Shown in pieces: positions 31,390 to 43,000 of a stretch of 64,000 nt of DNA. The notes beneath the pieces were generated by a model, which saw only the letters and a list, made by a program, of their open reading frames with translations, was not told the origin of the DNA and made no database searches. Made by a program: the position numbers and the translations under genes. Source of the DNA: Sepioteuthis lessoniana (lineage: Eukaryota; Mollusca; Cephalopoda; Myopsida; Loliginidae); the NCBI GenBank assembly GCA_963585895.1, contig CAUZXS010004363.1, forward strand, positions 1 through 64,000. The letters run 5' to 3'. Position 1 is the first letter of the stretch, and each line of letters starts with the position of its first letter.

Positions 31390-31995
31390 GATTGGTTTGG
31401 TTTGGTTTAGATTGGTTTGGTTTTGTCGCATATTGACCATTGTCAAATCTTTTATACATATATCAAATATACGATTTCTAAACAGGCCTGAGCTCGTTTT
31501 CTTGCACACAGTTTAATGGTTTCACTAAATTTCAATCAATTCAGTTTAGCATAAGTACGATCTTGTTTACACACAGTCAATGGGTTAAATACAGTTTTTT
31601 GTTTACACATTGTTAAATAAAAACAGTTCTATTTCAAACAATCAGTTTGGCATGTCAACAAAGTTAAATGGTTCGAAGTATTGCTATGTATCACTAACAA
31701 TTCAATTAAAAATCATTCACTTGTTTATACACAGTTAAATCTAAAGACAGTTCTATTTCAAACAATTCCGTTTAGCGTATTTACACAGTTTAGTTTCTAT
31801 TAACCCATATATAGGACCTTATCGGAGGGGTCCTGGGAGCAATGGCAGGGAAGGGGTACTCGGTATCCCCCAAAACTCCCATATTACAGGAGCCTCACCA
31901 TCAGATTGTTTAGTGTCCAGGACACTCGTTGGGGGAGTCTTACTCTCCTGCAAAGATGCAGTGTATTCTGCAGCCCAAGCCGACAGGGCTTGACT
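31390..31995 (-). repeat. R3 repeat copy
   Basis: Tail module at 31400-31470, subrepeats with caaacaatcagtttggc-type cores (31500-31790) and the head up to cagcccaagccgacagggct (31970-31990). Confidence 0.82.
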
Positions 31996-32119
31996 TTAGT
32001 TGAGACTTGTTAATAAATAAGATGTTATGGAATATCTAATAATGATAATTTAATTTTTCAATTAATTACTTATAATCGCCATATGTATGCATGTATGTAT
32101 GTATATATATATTTCCAAT

Positions 32120-32446
32120 GGGAAAAAACGGCAGAAACTGATTCACGAAAGCATAGAATCCTTTGAGAACAGCCGTATGCAGTACAGCGCTTAAAAACGT
32201 CTGATTCGCAAAGGCGAACAAGGTCCAGCACCGGGTCCTCAAAGTCACCACGCTAACTGTGACAAATGTGGAAAATTGTGCCTATCTCTTGCTGGTCTCA
32301 AAAGCCATCTGCGTAAATGGGTAAAATCTATCCTGAACCCAAAAAATGTCACTGCAAACAAAACTGAACGGTTATGCCAGTTCTGTGGTAAAATCTGTCG
32401 CAGTCTGGCTGGCCTGAGGAGTCACCTACGAACATATACAATTTAG
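32120..32446 (+). pseudogene. Zinc-finger-like C-terminus of a LINE-type ORF
   Basis: The 109-codon frame has one internal stop. It reads GKKRQKLIHESIESFENSRM, stop, KRLIRKGEQGPAPGPQSHHA, then two C2H2-like fingers: CDKCGKLCLSLAGLKSHLRK and CQFCGKICRSLAGLRSHLRT. In both, the last histidine is lost (W and Y in its place). This arrangement resembles the carboxyl end of some animal non-LTR retrotransposons more than a host transcription factor. A GA-rich segment follows the stop at 32444-32446. Confidence 0.6.
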
Positions 32447-32636
32447 AGGGAGGTAGAGGAGGGGGAGAGAGGACACGAGATGAAGTAGGTGGTCAAGCTC
32501 GAAACTGACAGGACAGTCATAGAATGTATATATATGTGTGTATAGTTGTGTATATTTGTGTAAATATCTTAAAATAAATAAAATCATTACATTAAATTAA
32601 TTTGAAACAAAAGGAGTATAATCGAAGTGGAGATCA

Positions 32637-32674
32637 TAACTACGAAGCCTGATTCCTCACTTTTATAAGGATCC

Positions 32675-32714
<40 letters not shown>

Positions 32715-33957
32715 AAGATCATAACTACGAAGCCTGATTCCTCACTTCTATAAGAATCCTGGTGATGATAATGGTGATAATGATGATAATGATGATATCA
32801 CAATTACGAAGACTGATTCCTCAGTTCTATAAGGATCCTGGTGATGATAATGACGATAATGATGATATAACTACGAAGACTGATTCCTCATTTCTATAAG
32901 GATCCTGGTGATGATGATGTTGATGATAATGATGATATCATAACAACGAAGCCTGATTCCTCACTTCTATAAGGATCCTGGTGATGATGATGATGATGAT
33001 AATGATGATATCCCTACTACGAAGCCTGATTCCTCATTTCTATAAGTATCCTGGTGATGATAATGATGATAATGATGATATCATAACTACGAAGCCTTAT
33101 TCCTCACTTCTATAAGGATCCTGGTGAAGATGATGATGATGATAATGATAATATCATAACTACGAAGACTGATTCCTCACTTCTATAAGGATCCAGGTGA
33201 GAATAATGATGATGACAATGATGATAATGATAATATCATAACTACGAAGCCTGATTCCATAATTCTACAAGGATCCTGGTTCTGATAATGATGATAATGA
33301 TGAGATCTTAACTACGAAGCCTAATTCCTCACTTCTATAAGGATCCTGGTGATGATAATGATGATATCATAACTACGAAGCCTGATTTCTAATTTCTATA
33401 AGGATCCGGGTGATGATGATGTTGATGATAATGATGATATCATAACTACGAAGCATGATTTCTCAATTCTATAAGGATCCTGGTGATAATGATGATGATA
33501 AGGATGATAACACAACTACGAAGCCTGATTCCTCACTTCTATAAGGATCCTGGTAATGATAATGATGATGATGATGATATCACAACTACTAAGCCTGATT
33601 CTTCACTTCTATAAGGATCCTGGAGATGATAATGATGATAATGATGATATCACAACTACAAAGCTTGATTCCTCAATTCTATAAGGATCCTGGTGATGAT
33701 AATGATGATAATAATGATATCACAACTACGAAGCCTGAATCCTCAATTCTATAAGGATCCTGGTGATGATAATGATGATAATGATGATATCATAACTACG
33801 AAGTCTGATTCCTCACTTCTATAAGGATCCTGGTGATGATAATGATGATGAGATCATAACTACGAAGCCTGATTCCACACATATACAATGATCCTGGTAA
33901 TGATGATAATGATGATGATGATGAGATCCTAACTATGAAGCCTGATTCATCACAATT
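32637..33957 (+). repeat. ~70-bp minisatellite with (GAT)n cores
   Basis: About 19 units, each with acgaagcctgattcctcac, ttctataaggatcctggtga and a variable (GATAAT/GATGAT) stretch. Unit length varies (about 60-81 bp) through the GAT part. A pure (GAT)n lies at 32676-32715. Confidence 0.92.
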
Positions 33958-34029
33958 ATTATGATCTTGGTCTTCAGTTGGTTTTTGCTTCAAGCAAACA
34001 GTTTGATATCATCCATATACATTAGTTAA

Positions 34030-34219
34030 TCAGTCGGCTGGGGCTTTAAAATACACCAACTTCACCTCTGCAGTGGAGTAAGACTCCCCGAACCAATGTC
34101 CTTCGTATGGCACCAAACAATCTGAGTGTGAGGCTACTGTAATACTAGAGCTTTGGGGAATGCTGAGTAACCCTTCATTGCCATCGCTCCTAAGCCTACT
34201 CTGGTCCGGAGTGGTAGAA
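34030..34219 (+). repeat. R3 repeat, left part (split by a LINE)
   Basis: Plus-strand R3 head: cagtcggctggggctttaaa, tactgtaatactagagcttt, gccatcgctcctaagcctac, tctggtccggagtggtag. The match stops at ~34219 and resumes at 34772. Confidence 0.85.
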
Positions 34220-34771
34220 CGTGATCATCATCATTATCATCATGTCATGCCGCTAGCACGGATATCCCTTACCCTCTCTCGCTACTTCTCCCTATCGTTC
34301 ATCATCTCTGGCAGGTCTTCAGGGCTACATCCCGTATCCTCAGATAGCAGCTGTATGTACGTTCGACCTAGTCGTCCCGCTTTTGGTCGGCCATATGTGG
34401 GGGTCCATTGGAGTACATCACTTATGAGTTCATCTTTGCTTCTCCAGCAGTGTCCTGCGTGTCTGGTTCGTCTAACTTGGATAGTTTTCGTGATGGGAGG
34501 CAGGTGGCCGTATAGTTGGTGCCTTGTTGGGTGTTGCTGCCAGGACTTGTTCAATATTGCTCGCAACATTTTCGTGTAATATCCGTCCAGCTTTTTCTCC
34601 AGCCGTTTAGTTAGCGTCCAAGTAGTGCATCCATCCAGCAGTATCGATACGACCGCTGCCTGGAAGAAACTGCGTTTCATTTTATCGGTCAGGTCAGATA
34701 TCCATATGATCGATAGCCTATTGATAGCTGTCCATGCCTTCGTTAGCCGCGTGTCGATGTCTTTTTTTTAG
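34220..34771 (-). pseudogene. RTE-like LINE, 3' end of ORF, nested in R3
   Basis: The minus-strand frame at 34282-34680 reads MKRSFFQAAVVSILLDGCTT, WTLTKRLEKKLDGYYTKMLR, AILNKSWQQHPTRHQLYGHL, RRTRHAGHCWRSKDELISDV, LQWTPTYGRPKAGRLGRTY. This is the widely spread C-terminal region downstream of RT in RTE-type and related non-LTR elements. It ends in an (ATG)n/(ATC)n-like 3' tail at 34220-34245. It is 5'-truncated at ~34770, next to T8. The frame is nearly intact, making it the youngest-looking LINE here. Confidence 0.85.
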
Positions 34772-35155
34772 GATCCCATTAATAGGTAAAAAAAACTAAA
34801 CTGCGTACTTATGCTAAACTGAATTGCCTGAAATAGAAATATTTTGGCTTTTAAACAGCATACTTATGCTAAACTGAATTGTTCGAAAATGGATCTATTT
34901 TTGTATGCTAAACTGAATTAATTGAAATAGAACTGTTTTGACATTTAACTGAGTGTAAACAAAAACTATACTTACCCTAAACTGAATTGTTTTAATTAGA
35001 ACTGTTTGACGGAACGCAGTAGCTTGAAATAAGAAATGTTTTTGGCAATTATACTGTGTACTTATACTAAACTGAATTGTTTGAAATAGAACTGTTTATT
35101 TGTATAAAACTGGATTTGGTATAATATAACCTACAAATGTTGATATACCATAAAA
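34772..35155 (+). repeat. R3 repeat, right part
   Basis: Resumes at aggatcccattaataggt, runs through subrepeats (gctaaactgaattg) and ends with the tail gtataatataacctacaaat, gttgatataccataaaac. With 34030-34219 it forms one full R3 copy. Confidence 0.85.
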
Positions 35156-37250
35156 CACTGTTGGGTATCACCAACCTTTTCCCACACAATGAACTAGTCC
35201 ATCTGCCACATATTGCAGTAGCTACTAACACCATATCTCTATTTCCTCTCATATTGTGGTTTGTCCTTTATTTTATTTTACAAGCGTTCACTAATCAGAA
35301 CGCAACAAACACAAACAAACAAACAAACAAACAAACAAAATATTGATATTCAAAGAATGAAATGAAGACCAATTTTCAGCTCAAATTAATTACTCTTCGC
35401 AATGTGTTAAGATGCCATTATTGTGTAATACCCAGTTGAAGTAAATGAAGAAAATATGAAAAAGATATGAGCACGACTGAGTCAAGAAATCAAATTTTCG
35501 TAAGATTTACAGACCCAATAAAAAAAATCTTAAAGAATAAGAGTTTCATACCAGATACTGGTTTTTGTAACGGTTAATATTAAGGGAATATATAGTCCAC
35601 AATTTTGAGAGAAAAGTCTCGAACTGCATTGATTTCTAGTATGCAATACATAACATTTGATAATCTTAGCAATTATGATGAAAATTAAAAAAAACTTTCT
35701 TGTTTTGCAAGATAAATAATTAGTAATATGTTAGTCCCAAATTAATTTCTTTTGATATTTAAAATATTATTCTGTTTGTAAAAGGTTGTGTTCTTTTTAG
35801 AGAATGTTTTTTCTGCCTGACTAAAAATAATTGTGACAAATGAATTATGAAATCTTATATTGATTGTTGGTGCCAGATAAAAGAATGAAATCTTATACAT
35901 TTTTACAATGGACTATTTCTTTTTTAATCGATAAAATTGTCTTCTTCTTGTGCTTTTTATCAATCGAATATTGAGATGCTGTTTATGAAATATCTAAAGC
36001 TCAATCTATTCAAAGCACATAGAGAGATATAATTTTCTGTTACTAGAAACTGATATTTGTTGACGGCCTGTATATACAATTCGAGTCCCTGTTATTGGCA
36101 GCCTTGCATTTTTATTGCCTGTTCAATATATTCAAGGACAAATGGTTAATTTTGATTAGAGAAAAACATTATCTTTCAATTTACATGTAGTAATTTCAAA
36201 GAAAAAGAAGATATAATTTGTACAGTAATAAAGATACCCATTTTCTAAACTGTTTGGCTGTACATGTTTTAGCAATGGTAAATACCTTCAAATGAATCTT
36301 GTAGCAATTTTTCAGCTTTTTGCACCAGTAAACTTATTATTTTTTGCGCTCTTCATTTGTAATTGCAATCAGAAACAAATCTATTTTTCTTACACTGGTT
36401 AAAACATTTCACACGAAAATGTCTTCGTAACCAATGATACGGTCAAAGCTTTCTGTATCAGACGCAGTTAAACGGCGCAACGTTATCTACTCTTGAACCT
36501 GCCGATTTGACATTCTTTTCATTATAAGATTCATTTTGTTGCCAATAAACAAATCTATGGTATGCATTGCCATAAAACTATTTTGTTACTGTCTGTCCGC
36601 ACAACATTTGCTTTATACATATACTCCGAGGCAAAGATCAGATGACCTTTTTTTAAGACTTCTTTTTTCAGAAGTAAAACCCTTCTTGGCCTTCATCCAT
36701 AGAACCTTTCTTAGTTTAATGTGTGTATGATATATACTGAAATCAAGATTTCAGGTTTTTCCAGGTTATTTTTCAGTTCTTTGGACGTTTTACGTGGTGT
36801 TTTTTTTCCGGTTGTTTGTTCCAACATTCAAAGATTTCTCTCCTCGATTTTACTTTCGTTCTCCACGTCCAGTTCAATCAGGATTCCTTATCTTTGAAGA
36901 TAACTGTATCATTTAGAGATTTTGTGTTTGGGGATATTAAAACTTTTGATGTTCTCAGACAATGCTTTCACTTTTACTATTGTGAAAAAAGAACAATTTT
37001 TAGATTTTACAGGTTAAGTAAAATTAAAATTTTGAAACTTACATTTAGAAGTTAAAATAGATTTATAAATTATTTGATATGAATGAATAGAATTGAATAC
37101 TACAGAGATTATTGGTTTAATTGTAAGAAAGATTTATTCCAATATGACTTTTAGTTTTCTTACTATGAAATTATCAATGATTCTCAATAACCTTTCAAGA
37201 TATTGCCTGATCAAAAGTTCATTCATTTGCTCTGTTTAAGAAGTTTTATT
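35156..37250. other. AT-rich spacer, no gene recognised
   Basis: Several 60-80-residue chance frames (for example 36536-36730 and 36816-37055) lack family resemblance, splice context or codon bias. A (CAAA)n lies at 35308-35338. Confidence 0.45.
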
Positions 37251-37254
37251 TTGT

Positions 37255-37715
37255 TTGTTTGTTTGGGTTTTGTGGCATATAAACCTTTGTAGGTTGTTTT
37301 ATGCCAAATACATTTTTATACAAATAAACAGTTTCATCTTAAACAATTCAGTTTAGCATAAGTACACAGTTTAATAGTCAAAAACATTTCTATTTCCAGC
37401 TATTCAGTTTAGTCAAACGGTTCTAATTCAAACAATTCAGTTTAGTATAAGTACAGTCTCAATGTAAAAACAGTTCCATTTCAAACAATTCAGTTTAGCG
37501 TAAGTACAGTTTCCATGTCAAAAACAATTCTATTTCAAACAATCCAGTTAAGCATACAAAAGCAGTTCCATTTCAAGCAATTGAGCTTAGCATAAGTACG
37601 CAGTTTAGTTCTATTTGACCCATAGATAGGACCCTCTCAGGTACAACCATTCCGGGCCTGAGTGGACCAGGGAGTGATGGCAATGAAGAGGTAATTCATA
37701 TTCTCCAAAGCTGTG
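37255..37715 (-). repeat. R3 repeat copy
   Basis: Tail module at 37263-37320 (tgtggcatataaacctttgt on plus), subrepeats with caaacaattcagtttag, and the beginning of the head (gacccatagataggaccctc, gagtggaccagggagtg). Confidence 0.82.
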
Positions 37716-37908
37716 CATTCGCAAAATTTTAGGTTTTATAGTTATTTCTTCTATTTTAAAGATATGATTATGTTTTATCTTATGTTATATGTTATACGAT
37801 ATCTATATGATATTGGTTTTATCCTATGATACTTTGTACCGAGCATAAATGTGTATAGCACAAATTTATATCACTGTATTAGTTTCTTTCCAGAATATAT
37901 TCTACATG

Positions 37909-37996
37909 GTGAAGAAGAAGAAGAAGAAGAAGAAGAAGAAGAAGAAGAAGAAGAAGAAGAAGAAGAAGAACAACAACAACAACAACAACAACAACT
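37909..37996. repeat. (GAA)n-(CAA)n compound microsatellite
   Basis: About 19 GAA units then about 9 CAA units. Poly-Lys/Asn and poly-Ser/Cys frames are artefacts. Confidence 0.95.
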
Positions 37997-38785
37997 GGCG
38001 TAAGATATATAGTCACTTCCCAAGTAATTTTTCTCCTTTTCATTAATCTCAATAAATGCAGCCATTGACATCAATCTTGTTCAGCAGATGCCTCATTTTT
38101 ATTTATGCAGAATTTGGAGTTTCTACCCTTGAACTAAAAATGTAAAAACGAAGAAATACAGCGTTTTTTTAACCAATTCAGAGTAAGATTTCTTAAGACG
38201 AGGAAGAAGGTAAAACATTCCTGATTTTATGAATGATGGAACCGGAAAATCAGATAGTTTTTCAGGAAAAACAATCTCAGCAGTTAAAAGCTGAGAAATA
38301 ACAGCTATAAAAACCGTTATACAAAATGCGTACCTTGAAAGAGATAATAACACATTAAATATATTGCAAATATATAGTACTTACCTTTTGATATGTTCGC
38401 CTTCTGCGAAACCCGATAACAATAAAAAACAAAAAACAAAAACAACTGAGTATTATTTTATCTGATTAAACTATTTTACTTAAACATTGTTTGTTTTATA
38501 TGTCTATTATATTTAAGTATATGTATTTTTATTTTAGTAACATTATAATTTAAAATAATGATGACTAAATTAATTAGCAATTTATTTCGTATTATGTGAC
38601 TAATTCATTTTATGACATTTGATTAGCGTTTTTTTTTTTACTACTGCACGGCGTGGGGGAATGAAGTAAGCAATCTGTTGTTTTTCTCTCTATTTTTTCT
38701 TGGGTAGATTTTTATGGTGTGAAGTTGCAAGCTCCTCACTTTTGAATTCAGAGTTTTTCGTTTTCTTAGATTAGTTGTCTGACCA
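37997..38785. other. AT-rich spacer, nothing recognised
   Basis: The minus-strand 76-residue frame at 38123-38353 is hydrophobic but has no family or exon context. Confidence 0.4.
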
Positions 38786-38789
38786 ACGC

Positions 38790-38962
38790 TGAAGAGTTCT
38801 GTCTAATTCAATATTTATCCATAGCTGATGTTGAGGACAGAAAAATTCATACCTTTTCCAAGGAGTATGAAGTGAAACGTAAACTAATTCGCCCAGGATT
38901 TGAACTCATTTTGTTGAGTCATTTTCCTCTCCCAATAACCGTTATGCCACGCACGCTTCTTC
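38790..38962 (-). repeat. SINE3/SINE1-type tRNA-derived head and core
   Basis: Reverse strand: box A (tggcataacggttattggg), box B (tgagttcaaatcctgggcg), then a ttagtttacgtttcac segment, ccttggaaaaggtatga and catcagctatgg. The core motif order is shared with SINE1 and SINE3. The tail is absent. Confidence 0.75.
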
Positions 38963-39735
38963 CGGTGACATTCTGAAATAAGTCAACAAAACAAAAGAGA
39001 TGATAAATGTTTTGTCGTAGTAATGAGAATAGTAGTAAAATAGTAAAACAAATTGACCGTTATAAAACAAATTACTTGTCCCGAAAATATTGCCGATCTG
39101 ATATAAAAAAAACAAAAAAACAAAAAGAAGAAACAACTCATGACACCATAAATTGTCGGTGAACTATTTTAGAAAAACAGAAGAAACGAACATAAATTTT
39201 AAAACTTATTAACCAAGAAGAAAGCAGAATTTCTAATAAATGAGTGTATGATCTTATAATTCACTAAAAGTCCGTTCGTATTACTAAGGCCTCCATCTTT
39301 TTGGACCTAATTTCAATCAAACATATTCAGAAATTGTAAAGATCATCCAATAAAAAACAAACTATATTTGACCAAGATTATTCACGTTTTTACTCCCCAA
39401 AATGCAACTATTTCTTATACAAATAAAACATGAAGAAAATGTAAAGTAATGCAATAAATTGCAAGTAAGTAACTAAGGAAAAGTAAATAAAATAAGGTAA
39501 ATAGATATGGTTTTTTAATCAATTGTCAACGACATAAAAATGTTAATATATTAAGAAGTTCTAAGATCGGTTCGAGGTGGAATTTGTATCAATCTGACGA
39601 AAGCCGAATGAGATTAATAAAAGCGTTTTGTAAGTAAAATGTTTTTTTTATTCAAGTAAACGAGACATAAGAGATTTATCAAGTGAACGTTTTGGTTTAA
39701 GATTAAAATTACTTAACATGTTTTATTGTTTTATG
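38963..39735. other. AT-rich spacer, nothing recognised
   Basis: No signature was seen. Confidence 0.4.
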
Positions 39736-39741
39736 CATGAA

Positions 39742-40648
39742 TAAACATAAAACTATATTTGAAACATAAAACATAAAACTACGTTAAAAAACATAAAACT
39801 AAACATAAAACATGAAACATAAAAGTTCATTAGAAACATAAAACATACAACTAAACATAAAACATAAAATATAAAACTGCATTGGAAACATAAAACATAA
39901 AAATAAACCATAAAACATTAAATTGCATGGGAAAGATAAAACATAAAACTAAACATAAAACATAGAATTGCATTGGAAACATAAAACAAGAAAATAAACA
40001 TTAAACATAAAACTAAACATAAAACATAAAACTGCATTGGTGACATAAAACATAAAAATAAAACATAAAACATAAAGCTAAATATAAAACATAAAACTAA
40101 ACATAAAACATAAAACTAAACATAAGACATAAGACATAAAACTGCATTGGAAACGTAAAACATAGAATTAAGCATAAAACATAAGATATTAAACTGCATT
40201 GGAAACATAAAACTAAACATAAAACTGCATTGGAAACATAAAACATAATACTAAACATAAAACATAAAACTAAACATAAAACATAAAACTAAACATAAAA
40301 CATAATACTACATTGGAAACATAAAACATAATACTAAACATAAAACATAAAACTAAACATAAAACATAAAACTAAACATAAAACATAATACTACATTGGA
40401 AACATAAAACATAATACTAAACATAAAACATAATACTAAACATAAAACATAATACTAAACATAAAACATAAAACTAAACATAAAACATAAAACTAAACAT
40501 AAAACATAAAACTAAACATAAAACATAAAACTAAACATAAAATATAATACTGCATTGGAAACATAAAACATAATACTAAACATAAAATATAAAACATTAA
40601 ACTGCATTGGAAAGATAAAACAAAACTAAACATAATGTATAAAACTAC
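39742..40648. repeat. A-rich tandem array, ~19-bp unit with a longer interspersed variant
   Basis: The basic unit is actaaacataaaacataaa (19 bp). A second motif, ctgcattggaaacataaaac, recurs at irregular intervals, giving a two-unit mosaic. No coding potential. Confidence 0.9.
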
Positions 40649-40858
40649 CTTATTTTACTTTTTTTTTGGAAGTTTTTCATTTGCAGGAGTCAGAGTTTAG
40701 TGTTCCTAAATTGAGGTTCGATTGACATTGTTTTTGTAAACTTGACATTATATCTATTGATATGCAAATTACAGACACAAAAAAACAACAAACAAAAAAA
40801 CAACAAACAACCAACTAAACAAACAAACAAATTTATAATCTACCATTTAATGCTAATT

Positions 40859-41151
40859 GGAGGTGCCCGTGGTGTAATGGTTATCGTCGTACGAATTGGA
40901 CGCGGCGCACGAGTTCAAATCCTCGACGAGACTGATTGCATTTCACATAGCACTAATACCCTTGGGAAAGGTATGAATCCAGTTATTCTCCCTCCAGCTA
41001 TGGGTAAATAGTAGGACAGACTAGGTTCTCCAACCTTGGTAAGGCAACTAGTCTAAAAGAAGGAAAAACTCTGAATTCAAACCTGTTAAACTCTGCTTAA
41101 AAATTGACCTTGTTTCATATCCTGCCTGAGAGGAGGGGTTGGGTAAATAGG
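40859..41151 (+). repeat. SINE1 copy with 17-bp target-site duplication
   Basis: Complete head (box A ggtgtaatggttatcg; box B gagttcaaatcctcg), core and tail (gaccttgtttcatatcctgc, then gaggggttgggtaaata). The repeat accatttaatgctaatt is exact at 40842-40858 and 41152-41168. Confidence 0.93.
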
Positions 41152-41349
41152 ACCATTTAATGCTAATTTTATTTTAGTAGCTATGTTCAATCGATTATTG
41201 GTTATTATATATGTTTTTTAAAGAGTTTACTTTTAAAAAGTCATGTACATTTATTTTGAAGTTAGGTTTTTGTTAGAACATGAAATTGAGCTCCAAGTCA
41301 TCGAAAAAGAAATTGAACATAGGATGATATAAAGACGAATATAAAATCA

Positions 41350-41960
41350 GGGCTCATATTGTAAATTGAACACTGGCTGATATAGAAAGAAACACAAAAT
41401 CAGGGTCCAGTTTTGCAGTATATTTATATTGTAAATTGAACACTGGCTGATATAGAAAGAAACACAAAATCAGGGTCCAGTTTTGCAGTATATTTATATT
41501 GTAAATTGAACATTGTTTGGTATAAAAACAAACACAAACTCGAGGAGGGGGACTTTAGCTGTCTATTTAAATCGTAAATTGAATATTGACTCGCAAAATG
41601 ACAACTATAAAAACCGGGTCCAGTTTTGCAGTATTTTTGTATCGTAAATTGAACATTGGCTGGTATAAAGACAAACACATATTTGATGGGCAATTTTAGC
41701 AAAATATTTATATTTTATATTTATCAGTTACAATCTTAGCCACCAAAACTGTGGAATCACTCCTGCATTGTGACTTATGAAGACTATATGAAATTCGTAA
41801 AATGAATATTGAAGATGAATAAAAAATCAGCTTCCTATTAAGCAGAGTATTTATATTGTAAATTGAGTAGCAGCTGACAAAGAAAAACACAAAATCAGGG
41901 TGCAATTTAGCTATTTGTTTTATAGTAAATTGAATATTGATATAAAGACGAATACAAATT
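41350..41960. repeat. ~70-bp degenerate tandem repeat
   Basis: Core gtaaattgaacactggctga recurs at 41361 and 41431 (exactly 70 bp apart) and 41501, then more loosely at ~41575, 41645, 41860 and 41925. The minus-strand 92-residue frame covers three units and is not a gene. Confidence 0.88.
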
Positions 41961-42660
41961 CAGGGTCCTTTTTAGCTTTTTGTTTATATGGTATATCAAT
42001 TAAAATCGTTTCCATACGGAGAAGACAAAACCCAATTGGAAATATTTTCATGTAGATATAAATATTGGTTGGTGATGGAAGAACATTTCTCAGGAAAATT
42101 TTGACAACATAACACCATCAGTCCATTGATATGCATATTTGGACACACTCACAGGTGCTATGCAAACAACCCACGCGGTGTACAGTTGAGTATATATAAG
42201 CAGAAATAGAACAATAGTCGGTAGATTCCCTTATGGACGTCGGGCCGTACATATAGATAACTTTCCTGTCAGACCACAACTATCACTGCTGACCTAAGCC
42301 GACTCTACAGACATCTTAGTGGAACACAGACTTAAGAATTTTTTTACACCTAATAAAAAATCTGCCAAAAATCTGTGGGAATTTAAAAATTGACGCAGAA
42401 TACGTTATGAACATTCACAATCATACTAAAACCAGTTTTTAATAAGTTAAATTGTGCAAATGATAATTTCTCATTTCAGTTTCCTTTTAATATTTTGATT
42501 TCAGTTTTATTGAAATTATTGAAATAATCAAGAACGTATTGAATTTCACATTGACCGGAAAAGGCAAAATAAATTTATTCAATGTTTTTAATTTTTGTAT
42601 AAGTTACACTATACTGCAGCTATTCTTAATTGCCCTCCAATATAAGCTAATTGATTTTCT
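41961..42660. other. Spacer with a promoter-like stretch
   Basis: A TATATATAAG box at 42191 is followed by a less AT-rich 130 bp (ggacgtcgggccgtac; ctgacctaagccgactc). No ORF follows. It could be a solo-LTR-like remnant. Very weak. Confidence 0.2.
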
Positions 42661-42667
42661 TCGAATA

Positions 42668-43000
42668 AACGTGGGACGTTCTGAAAGTAAATCTCACGAT
42701 CAATTTCCACGGTAATAACAATAACCACAGAGAGTACAAAATAAATAGATAAATAGATACAAATAAACTTCACCGCTAAAAAAAAAAAAAAAAACAACCC
42801 CGCCCCCAAAAAACATCGTCGATTTGCGCAAGTTTCTTGGTACAAAGTATCACTTTCCATCATAATCACCACCATTTGCTATAAATTCTCGCCAACTGTG
42901 AACAAGAATCTGCATGCAACGATCATAAAAATCTGCACCAGTAGAAACGACACATTTTTCTTTTAACTGCAGTGATGGCGGCGTTTTTGTCAGGAAAATG
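42668..43000 (-). pseudogene. mariner-type transposon, 3' end relic
   Basis: The minus strand reads VSTGADFYDRCMQILVHSWR, EFIANGGDYDGK and a stop, matching the carboxyl end of mariner-family transposases (FYxRGxxxLVxRWxKCIxxxGDYxEK). After the stop, the 3' untranslated part reaches gaacgtcccacg, a mariner-like terminal motif (cgtgggacgttctgaaag at 42669 on the plus strand). An A-run lies at 42778-42794. Upstream is truncated or unrecognisable. Confidence 0.65.

Noticed and set aside
32120-32446. Host C2H2 zinc-finger gene
   Set aside because: An internal stop, both fingers missing the last zinc ligand, and no further fingers. The layout fits a LINE-type carboxyl end.
34160-34579. 139-codon plus-strand frame
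   Set aside because: It is antisense to the well-matched RTE-like LINE frame on the minus strand and overlaps R3 sequence.
36536-37055. Two 64-79 codon frames as candidate exons
   Set aside because: No acceptor/donor pairs in phase and no family resemblance.
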